A stretch of DNA of 64,000 bases. Source: Rhodococcus sp. 1163 (GTDB taxonomy: Bacteria; Actinomycetota; Actinomycetes; Mycobacteriales; Mycobacteriaceae). Below the pieces are notes generated by a model. It did not search any database. It saw only the letters and a program-made list of their open reading frames with translations, and had not been told where the DNA came from. Numbering within the stretch: position 1 is the first letter of the stretch; the number at the start of each line of letters is the position of its first letter. Made by a program: the position numbers and the translations under genes. Below are positions 58,119 through 64,000 of the stretch, one piece after another. The stretch spans positions 64,501-128,500 of the forward strand of contig NZ_MKKX01000018.1 of the NCBI RefSeq assembly GCF_002091985.1, given 5' to 3'.

Positions 58119-59611
58119 GCACCGACACCGAACTTCTGGTCGCCGAGGAGCAGCAACCGTGGCTGCGTCTGGACAAGCGGATGCTGTTGGTTCATCCGGT
58201 CAACGAGGCGGTCAAGGTCCTGCCGGTATTGTTCGTGTCTTTCGTGATCGGCAGTCGGAGTGGTAACCACCTGTGGGGTTTGATCATTGTGACCCTGGTG
58301 GTGCTGTTCGCGTTACTGCGCTGGTTCACCACCAGTTATCGGATCGGCCCGGTGCATGTGCAACTGCGCACCGGGGTGTTTCAGAAGAAGCTGCTGTCCG
58401 TGCCGCGCAGCCGAATTCGCTCGGTCGACGTCGAAGCGGGCGTCATGCATCGGCTTCTCGGTCTGTCGATCTTGCGGATCGGCACCGGGCAGCAGGCGGG
58501 TAAGGGTGAGAAATTCGAATTGAACGCCCTCGATTCGAGGGTGGTCCCCGCGTTGCGCGATCAGCTGTTGCACCGAGCCGAGCGGGGGCCCGATGCACTC
58601 AGGAAGGAGCCTCCCGCGGCAACCGAGATTGCGCACTGGAAGTCCGAGTGGGTCCGGTATGCACCGTTCTCGTTCACCGGTGTCGTGGCCATCGCGGCGG
58701 CGGTCGGGGTGCTCTTCCAATACGGATTCGGTGAGCGGGTCGCAAATTCTTCCCTCGTCTCCAGCAGTATCGACTCCGCGGAGCGTTTCGGTATCGCCCT
58801 GGTGATCGGCCTAGGACTGCTGATACTGCTGATCGTCGCCAGTCTCTTCGCATGCGCGCGCTACCTGATCGCGTACGGCAATCTGACCGTCACCGATGAC
58901 GGCGCGCGCCTGCACGTCAACCACGGACTCCTCAAGACTCGTTCGACGACGCTCGACCGAAAACGCCTTCGTGGCACCTCACTGTCCGAACCTCTGCTGC
59001 TGCGGATCGCCAAAGGCGCGAAGCTCGACGCGATCATGACGGGTGTCAGCGCGGAGAAGAAGGAATCGTCACTGCTGTTACCGCAAGCACCCGCACGCGA
59101 AGCGCTCCGCATGATGACGGTGGTGCTCGGTGACGCCGGGCTGCACGAGAACGCGCAGAAACCGCTGACGCCGCACGGACCGGCAGCCAAACGTCGCAGA
59201 TACACCCGAGCAGTGGTCCCCGTACTCGTTGTCGCTGCCGGGCTCGCGATCGCCGAAGCCCTCGGTGCTCCGATCCCGACAACCGTGTGGATTGTCATGG
59301 TGCTGGTGCTGCTCGGAGCGGTATTCGTCGCACAGGATCGATATCGAGGCCTCGGCCACGCAGTGTTGCCGGGCTGGTTGATCACCCGCCACGGTTCTCT
59401 CGACCGCACCCGGCACTCGCTCGAGGCCGCCGGGATCATCGGATGGACGGTCGAACAAACATTCTTCCAACGGCGCGCCGGTGTCGCGACAATCGTCGCG
59501 GCCACACCAGCAGGCGTCGGACACTACGAAGTTCTCGACATTCCCGCAGACCAGGCATGGACCCTCATCGAAGCCGTCACCCCCGGAGCCGGTGACAAAT
59601 GGGCCCGCTGA
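58115..59611 (+). CDS. Bacterial PH-domain membrane protein (YdbT-like)
   Basis: A 498-residue multi-pass protein. Its bPH_2 domains are seen as YRIGPVHVQLRTGVFQKKLL, LTVTDDGARLHVNHGLLKTR and LPGWLITRHGSLDRTRHSLE, each followed by helices that pair with membrane spans (e.g. IALVIGLGLLILLIVASLFA). The GTG at 58115 overlaps the preceding stop, and the last 13 bases overlap the uracil glycosylase gene. Some relatives are linked to antimicrobial resistance, but none is evident here. Confidence 0.87.
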   Translation: MSTDTELLVAEEQQPWLRLDKRMLLVHPVNEAVKVLPVLFVSFVIGSRSGNHLWGLIIVTLVVLFALLRWFTTSYRIGPVHVQLRTGVFQKKLLSVPRSRIRSVDVEAGVMHRLLGLSILRIGTGQQAGKGEKFELNALDSRVVPALRDQLLHRAERGPDALRKEPPAATEIAHWKSEWVRYAPFSFTGVVAIAAAVGVLFQYGFGERVANSSLVSSSIDSAERFGIALVIGLGLLILLIVASLFACARYLIAYGNLTVTDDGARLHVNHGLLKTRSTTLDRKRLRGTSLSEPLLLRIAKGAKLDAIMTGVSAEKKESSLLLPQAPAREALRMMTVVLGDAGLHENAQKPLTPHGPAAKRRRYTRAVVPVLVVAAGLAIAEALGAPIPTTVWIVMVLVLLGAVFVAQDRYRGLGHAVLPGWLITRHGSLDRTRHSLEAAGIIGWTVEQTFFQRRAGVATIVAATPAGVGHYEVLDIPADQAWTLIEAVTPGAGDKWAR

Positions 59612-60336
59612 ACACTCCTGCTCCCCCCTGTCATTCCGCAGGCTCCACTCCTGCCACCATCGCCGAACTCGACCTGGCCGTCAGCGCCTGCCGAGCTTGC
59701 CCCAGGCTGGTCGCCTGGCGGGAGAAAGTAGCGACCGAGAAACGAGCCGCGTTTCGGGACGAAACCTACTGGGGCAAAGCGGTTCCAGGGTTCGGCCCCG
59801 CGGATGCGTCGGTTCTGATCGTCGGCCTCGCACCCGCCGCACACGGGGGTAATCGCACCGGGCGCATGTTCACCGGGGACCGCAGCGGTGACTTTCTCTA
59901 CGCGGCACTGCATGCCGTTGGGCTTGCCAATCAGCCGACGGCCACTCACATCGGTGACGGCCTGACGCTGCGCGGGGTCAGAATCACTGCGCCGGTTCAT
60001 TGCGCTCCACCGGACAACAAGCCGACCGTCACCGAGCGTGATCGTTGTCGCACGTGGCTCGACATCGAATTGAGCTTGCTGAAGCCGACACTGAAATCGG
60101 TGATCGTGCTCGGCGGATTCGGTTGGCAGGCCCTACTACCTGTGCTGGCAGCGAACGGTTGGGACATTCCCCGTCCACGCCCGAAATTCGGCCATGGCGT
60201 CGAGGTCGATCTGGGGTCGATCCGGTTGTTCGGCAGCTATCACGTCAGTCAGCAGAACACGTTCACCGGGCGGTTGACTCCGAAGATGATCGAGGATGTG
60301 CTGCAGGCGGCCGGCTCCCATGCGGGCCTGATGTGA
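59599..60336 (+). CDS. udgB: Type 5 uracil-DNA glycosylase UdgB
   Basis: A 245-residue iron-sulfur DNA repair glycosylase removing uracil and related bases. Motif A is GLAPAAHGGNRTGRMFTG and motif B HVSQQNTFTG; cluster cysteines include CRACPRLVAWRE. It overlaps the PH-domain gene by 13 bases, so it is the third gene of that operon, an unusual partner. The last 74 bases overlap the convergent membrane-protein gene. Confidence 0.92.
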   Translation: MGPLNTPAPPCHSAGSTPATIAELDLAVSACRACPRLVAWREKVATEKRAAFRDETYWGKAVPGFGPADASVLIVGLAPAAHGGNRTGRMFTGDRSGDFLYAALHAVGLANQPTATHIGDGLTLRGVRITAPVHCAPPDNKPTVTERDRCRTWLDIELSLLKPTLKSVIVLGGFGWQALLPVLAANGWDIPRPRPKFGHGVEVDLGSIRLFGSYHVSQQNTFTGRLTPKMIEDVLQAAGSHAGLM

Positions 60337-60715
60337 GCGCCGTCAGCCTCCAGGTGAACAGCAGAACTCCGGACGGTGCAATACCTGCCACCAGCAACAA
60401 TGCCGTCCGCCAATCGGAAAGCAACAGCACATCGCCGCCGGGGCCGCCGAACATGCAGATCAGCACTGCGACACCCCAAGCGATCAGCGGCGACGCGATG
60501 GCGAGGGGTCGTTCTGCCACTTTGCGCGCGGCGTAGAGAAGCATGACGTTGGCGATTCCCGCCAGCAGTGCGCTGACTGGAAAGGGCACCGGCCCGAGGT
60601 AGGCCGGGAGGAAGAATACGGACAGTACGCCGCAGAGAAAGCCGTCGAAAATCAGTACTGCGAGCGTTGTCCTCGATACGAGGACGACAGCATTGGATGC
60701 GGCCTTCGAGATCAT
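60263..60715 (-). CDS. Small membrane protein (Rv1171-like)
   Basis: A 150-residue protein with about four hydrophobic segments (TTLAVLIFDGFLCGVLSVFF, VSALLAGIANVMLLYAA, IASPLIAWGVAVLICMF and TALLLVAGIAPSGVLLF) and a polar C-terminus that overlaps udgB. Position next to mshB matches Rv1171, a conserved membrane protein of unknown function. The 74-base convergent overlap means the last 25 residues are uncertain. Confidence 0.75.
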   Translation of the reverse strand: MISKAASNAVVLVSRTTLAVLIFDGFLCGVLSVFFLPAYLGPVPFPVSALLAGIANVMLLYAARKVAERPLAIASPLIAWGVAVLICMFGGPGGDVLLLSDWRTALLLVAGIAPSGVLLFTWRLTALTSGPHGSRPPAAHPRSSSESTAR

Positions 60716-60743
60716 GTTGCCAATACTGGCGTACTCCCCGCGG

Positions 60744-60902
60744 TCAGGAGACCGGCGGGTATCCCAAAGCGGTCAGCAGGTTGCTCAGCGCGGACGCGAG
60801 ATCGGTGAGACCGGACTGATACAACATCTCCTGACGGGGGAAATCAGGTATCAACGAATTGACGAACGCAACGATGGCGTCCTGCACGACCCAGTTGTAC
60901 AT
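60744..60902 (-). CDS. Candidate 52-residue small protein between mshB and the membrane gene
   Basis: An open frame from ATG 60900-60902 to TGA 60744-60746 encodes 52 residues beginning MYNWVVQDAIVAFVNS and ending GYPPVS. Most codons end in G or C (about four of five by hand count), as in neighbouring genes, and AGGGGA lies about nine bases upstream. The protein looks like amphipathic helices (LTDLASALSNLLTAL). It starts 41 bases after the mshB stop, so it could be in the same transcript. No family recognised; a chance frame is not excluded. Confidence 0.5.
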   Translation of the reverse strand: MYNWVVQDAIVAFVNSLIPDFPRQEMLYQSGLTDLASALSNLLTALGYPPVS

Positions 60903-60943
60903 TTTGTGTATTCCCCTGCTCGGCCGACCGCACTGAAGAAGAT

Positions 60944-61828
60944 CTAGTGATCCAGATCATATTCCACTACGCCTGCGAACAGGTCGCTTTCTCTACCCGA
61001 CGCGTCGAGCTCTCCCCGATCGCCTCGAACGAGAACGAATTGTTCCTCGACCAGGATCGGTTGCGCGATGTTGTTCGACAAGGCGTACTCGGTGCCCGAA
61101 GGCGCGACGGTCACCTGGGTGGCGTGTGCCTCGAGGGCCGCGCGTTTGCTGCCGAGAACGCCGCTGACGTCGAGCGAGGTGGTGATGGTCGCCTCGGGCA
61201 CACTGGGCAGTTCACCGGGCTCGGGCATTCGCCAGCCGTCGGGAATGTCCGCGATCGAATCCAATCCACGCGCCAGCTGTTTCTCGCCGGTGACAGTCCA
61301 GTAGAGCTTCTGCGGTCCCCACGGTGCACCCACTTCCGGGTAGCGGTCACTGTCTGCGATATCGACAGCCTCCGTCACCAACGAATGCACTTGTTGATGG
61401 TCGGGATGTCCGTACCCACCCTCCGGGTCGTAGGCGACGACGACATGAGGCCGAACCGTGCGGATGACCGAGAGTAGTGCCGACAGAGCCTCGTCACGAT
61501 CGGCGTTGACGAACGCCCGCGGATTCAGAGCCGCCGGGGTACCCGCCATGCCGGAGTCTCGCCACCGTCCGGCGCCGCCCAGGAATGTCGGACTCTGGGC
61601 ACCGAGAACTGCCAGCGCCCTGTGCAATTCGTGAATTCGGTATCCACCGAGCTGATCGGCTCGGTCTGCGACGAGGCCTGCCCACCGGTCACCGATGACT
61701 TCGCCTTCTTCGCCGAGTGAGCACGTGAGGACCGTAACCTCGAAACCTGCTCGAGCGTAGTGGGCGATAGTTCCACCGGTGGTGATGGTTTCGTCATCCG
61801 GATGCGCATGAACGAGAAGAAGTCTCAC
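60944..61828 (-). CDS. mshB: Mycothiol deacetylase MshB
   Basis: A 294-residue zinc deacetylase of the LmbE/PIG-L family that deacetylates GlcNAc-inositol in mycothiol synthesis. The metal motif is LVHAHPDDETITTGG, with GYGHPDHQQVH holding the third ligand. The GTG at 61826-61828 overlaps the lpqW stop by four bases; the ATG at 61849 would add seven residues (MDEDQDQ) and cannot be ruled out. Corresponds to Rv1170. Mycothiol is the main thiol of these actinobacteria. Confidence 0.94.
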   Translation of the reverse strand: MRLLLVHAHPDDETITTGGTIAHYARAGFEVTVLTCSLGEEGEVIGDRWAGLVADRADQLGGYRIHELHRALAVLGAQSPTFLGGAGRWRDSGMAGTPAALNPRAFVNADRDEALSALLSVIRTVRPHVVVAYDPEGGYGHPDHQQVHSLVTEAVDIADSDRYPEVGAPWGPQKLYWTVTGEKQLARGLDSIADIPDGWRMPEPGELPSVPEATITTSLDVSGVLGSKRAALEAHATQVTVAPSGTEYALSNNIAQPILVEEQFVLVRGDRGELDASGRESDLFAGVVEYDLDH

Positions 61829-63558
61829 TTGGTCTTGGTCCTCATCCACTGCGCAGCGTCACCGAAGATGCCTACCTCGATCGGTCCTGCCAACGACACA
61901 CCTTCGACACCGGTGCCGACGGCGACAACGGACGAATCCTGCATGATCGGAAGAACTGCGGACAACGCCCACAATTTCGGCTCCGCTTCCGCGACCAACT
62001 GGTCCGCCGGAAGTTCGCCGCGCAGAGCCAGATTCACCGAATTCTGCAACTCCGGTACACATAAACCGGAGAGGTTGCTCGGCGGACGCGCCTTGGCCTC
62101 GTCGGTGACACCCGGCTGAGTAGGGGCCGGAGCCGGTGCGCACCCGAATCTCGACGCCATCACCGTCGCGGGATCGTTTCCTACACTTGTCCATCCGACC
62201 AAGGCGTCGACCCCGCCGCCTACGAGTGCCGTGCTGTACAACTCTTCGGGTGGCAGCGGGGTCACCGACGCATCGATGCCCACGCCTGACAGTTGGTCGG
62301 CAACAGTGTTCGCGACGGCGAGCGAGGTGGAATCATCCTCTACTGCTCCGATGACGAATTCGACTGGCACTCCGTTCTTTTCGAGCGCCCCATCCAGACC
62401 TGGCACGAAGCCGGCTCCGGCGAGTAGTGCGAGCGCACTCTGGCGATCGATCGGGGCGGGAGCAGTTGGGGCATAACCGGGGTCCGATGGGCTCGACAGT
62501 TGCGCGCGCGCTGGGTGATCGGCCGAACCCGTCCCTGCGGCAACCGTCGACAGCAGTGCCGGATCGAGAAGGCCGAAGATCCCCGCTCGCACGTTTGGAT
62601 CCGACAGCATCGCGGTTCGGCCGTTGAGGGTCAGATCGAGAACGCGTGGCTGAAATCTGACGTCGGTGCGAACCCCTGGTATCGCCGCCAGCTGCGCCCT
62701 AGTAGCGGTACTTGCCCGAACCTGGGCTACCTGAGCGTCTTTCGACCGAAGCGAGTCGGCCAACTGGGCAGAAGTACCACCTCGACGAAGCAGAATTCGG
62801 TCAGGCTTCGCCGGTTCGTCCCAGAATCGATCGTTGCGTTCGAGAAGGATTTCGTCGCGTCCTTCGTCGATCGACTTGACACTGAACTGACCGCCGGAGA
62901 CCGGCACATTGTCGACGAGGCCGGTTTCGAAGCCACCGGGGGAATCTTTGAGTAGATGACTCGGGAGCAAATCGGAGAAGAGCCGTCGCCAGTTCTGATA
63001 CGGCTCGGCGAATGTCACGGCGACGCTCTTGCCGCCACCGGAGGAGGCAACGTTGTCGATGAGGCCGTAGCCAGCCGGGTCGATGACTCCGGGTTGCGAG
63101 ATCATCTGTTGCCAGAGGTACCGGAAGTCCTCGGCGGCGATCGGCGCACTGTCGGACCATTGGGCTTCGTTGCGGAGCTGATAGGTGACCGTGAATGGAT
63201 TCTGCGACGTCACCTCCGCCGACAACAACAGCGAAGGGTCCTGGAGCCACACGGTCACCGCGGGGTTCGACGGATCGGTGGCCGGCCGAAACGGACTCGG
63301 TAGGACGAGCGCGCTCACCGCGGAGTTGGCAGGCGACTGGTCCGACAAAAGATGAGGATTGAATCCGATGCCGACATCATCGATCGCGACGACAACGGGA
63401 TCTCCGGTCTCGACGGGAACCTCCGTCGTCGTGATGACGGGTGTCGGTTCGCTCTCGACCGGAGGCGGCGGGTTGGCGGTGCATGCTGCGAGAACCAGAG
63501 TGGGCAGAACCAATGCGATGGTTCCGATGCCCAGGGGGCGCGCTCGCCGCAAATGCAT
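61825..63558 (-). CDS. lpqW: Family 5 solute-binding-like lipoprotein LpqW
   Basis: About 577 residues. The signal peptide (GIGTIALVLPTLVLAAC) ends in a lipobox, followed by a Pro/Glu/Thr linker and a peptide/oligo-binding (family 5) domain with FNPHLLSDQSPANSAVSALV. In mycobacteria LpqW (Rv1166) directs phosphatidylinositol mannosides into lipomannan synthesis rather than transport. The AAGGAG ribosome site touches the ATG at 63558 but is six bases from a TTG at 63550-63552, which may be the true start. Overlaps mshB by four bases. Confidence 0.9.
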   Translation of the reverse strand: MHLRRARPLGIGTIALVLPTLVLAACTANPPPPVESEPTPVITTTEVPVETGDPVVVAIDDVGIGFNPHLLSDQSPANSAVSALVLPSPFRPATDPSNPAVTVWLQDPSLLLSAEVTSQNPFTVTYQLRNEAQWSDSAPIAAEDFRYLWQQMISQPGVIDPAGYGLIDNVASSGGGKSVAVTFAEPYQNWRRLFSDLLPSHLLKDSPGGFETGLVDNVPVSGGQFSVKSIDEGRDEILLERNDRFWDEPAKPDRILLRRGGTSAQLADSLRSKDAQVAQVRASTATRAQLAAIPGVRTDVRFQPRVLDLTLNGRTAMLSDPNVRAGIFGLLDPALLSTVAAGTGSADHPARAQLSSPSDPGYAPTAPAPIDRQSALALLAGAGFVPGLDGALEKNGVPVEFVIGAVEDDSTSLAVANTVADQLSGVGIDASVTPLPPEELYSTALVGGGVDALVGWTSVGNDPATVMASRFGCAPAPAPTQPGVTDEAKARPPSNLSGLCVPELQNSVNLALRGELPADQLVAEAEPKLWALSAVLPIMQDSSVVAVGTGVEGVSLAGPIEVGIFGDAAQWMRTKTK

Positions 63559-63571
63559 CTCCTTCGTCGTA

Positions 63572-63620
63572 GCCCGTGTATGCGCAGTCTCCTGTCGAGA
63601 CCGACTGCGCATACACGGGC
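63572..63620 (-). promoter_or_regulatory. Perfect 18-bp inverted repeat between typA and lpqW
   Basis: gcccgtgtatgcgcagtc (63572-63589) and its exact reverse complement (63603-63620) flank a 13-base loop. It lies between the typA stop (63652) and the lpqW ribosome site (about 63560-63565). On the minus strand no T-run follows the stem. It is the longest perfect dyad seen in the window: a terminator for typA, an attenuator for lpqW, or a protein-binding site. Confidence 0.7.
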
Positions 63621-63651
63621 GTCCAGCGCGATGTACGAAAGCTACCGCTCT

Positions 63652-64000
63652 TTACAGAGCAGCCTTGTCACGCGACTTGCTGCGCGAACGCTCACGAGCG
63701 CGCTCGTTGGAATCGAGGTGCACCTTACGGACGCGAACGACCTCGGGGGTCACTTCGACGCACTCGTCGACTGCACAGAACTCCATGGCCATTTCCAGGT
63801 CCATCTTCTTCGGCTTGGCCAGAGTCTCCATGACGTCGGCCGAAGACTGACGCATGTTGGTCAGCTTCTTCTCACGCGTGACGTTGATATCGAGGTCTTC
63901 CTGACGCGGGTTGATGCCCACGACCATGCCCTCGTAGGTATCGACACCCGGCTCGACGAAGAACGTGCCTCGGTCTGCCAACTGGATCATGGCGAACGGA
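63652..64000 (-). CDS. typA: GTP-binding translational regulator TypA/BipA, 3' part
   Basis: The C-terminal about 116 residues, open to the window edge. DTYEGMVVGINPRQEDLDIN, EKKLTNMRQSSAD and the end KPKKMDLEMAMEFCAVDECV with TPEVVRVRK are the characteristic TypA/BipA C-terminal domain that binds the ribosome; a basic tail follows. The GTPase domain lies outside. Corresponds to Rv1165, followed by lpqW as here. Confidence 0.95.
   Translation of the reverse strand, partial: PFAMIQLADRGTFFVEPGVDTYEGMVVGINPRQEDLDINVTREKKLTNMRQSSADVMETLAKPKKMDLEMAMEFCAVDECVEVTPEVVRVRKVHLDSNERARERSRSKSRDKAAL

Overview
The window is GC-rich, densely packed actinobacterial chromosome, best explained as a Rhodococcus-like member of the mycolic-acid bacteria. 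The evidence is a long stretch of gene order matching, from memory, Mycobacterium tuberculosis read from Rv1248c (kgd) down to Rv1165 (typA): kgd, corA, sugC-sugB-sugA-lpqY, Rv1234, Rv1232c, Rv1231c, Rv1230c, mrp, tatB-htrA-rseA-sigE, Rv1220c, glgC/glgM, Rv1211, tag, Rv1209, gpgS, folP2, fadD6, LOG proteins, dapE, dapD, fadD36, dapC/fdxC, fbiC, mshB, lpqW, typA. Mycothiol (mshB), coenzyme F420 (fbiC) and methylglucose lipopolysaccharide (gpgS) genes support this placement. No rRNA, tRNA, CRISPR, phage or insertion sequence was recognised.

Layout. 1-2.4 kb: 3' part of kgd (2-oxoglutarate decarboxylase/dehydrogenase). 2.6-6.7 kb: a TetR regulator divergent from a Baeyer-Villiger monooxygenase, short-chain dehydrogenase and esterase operon similar in content to the mymA locus, with a perfect palindrome in the shared promoter. 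6.6-11.3 kb: an osmoprotectant ABC transporter operon plus a second, divergent substrate-binding lipoprotein. 11.3-18 kb: malic enzyme, a small membrane protein, a frameshifted marC, a PHP phosphoesterase, CorA, a SUFU-domain protein, a metallophosphoesterase and a ParB-like protein. 18-24 kb: an MFS exporter and the LpqY-SugABC trehalose importer. 24-32 kb: a CitE-like lyase, an MgtE_N/CBS protein, a DUF1003 protein, a lytic transglycosylase, Mrp and a polar amino acid ABC transporter.

32-38 kb: envelope-stress module sigE-rseA-htrA-tatB, an O-methyltransferase, and glgC/glgM facing each other from a shared promoter region. 38-46.5 kb: an RNA methyltransferase, a DUF3117 protein, the gpgS-divIVA-like-tag operon with folP2, fadD6, two LOG-family hydrolases and dapE. 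46.5-54 kb: a secreted beta-propeller, dapD, a RibH2-type lumazine synthase, a DUF1810 protein, a CHAP protein, fadD36, a LysE exporter, dapC and fdxC. 54-64 kb: fbiC, two bacterial PH-domain proteins, uracil-DNA glycosylase, a small candidate ORF not in larger frames, mshB, lpqW and the 3' end of typA.

Functionally, several sets converge on osmotic stress, glucan metabolism and the envelope: osmoprotectant uptake, trehalose recycling, ADP-glucose/maltose-1-phosphate and glucosylglycerate synthesis, and the SigE response. Lysine/diaminopimelate genes (dapE, dapD, dapC) recur at three places. Many neighbours overlap by four bases (ATGA or GTGA), which suggests translational coupling. I see no clearly new multi-gene system. 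The most notable items are a perfect 18-bp inverted repeat in front of lpqW, the marC frameshift, the TetR-palindrome monooxygenase locus, a diverged second osmoprotectant-binding protein, and the unannotated 52-residue ORF.
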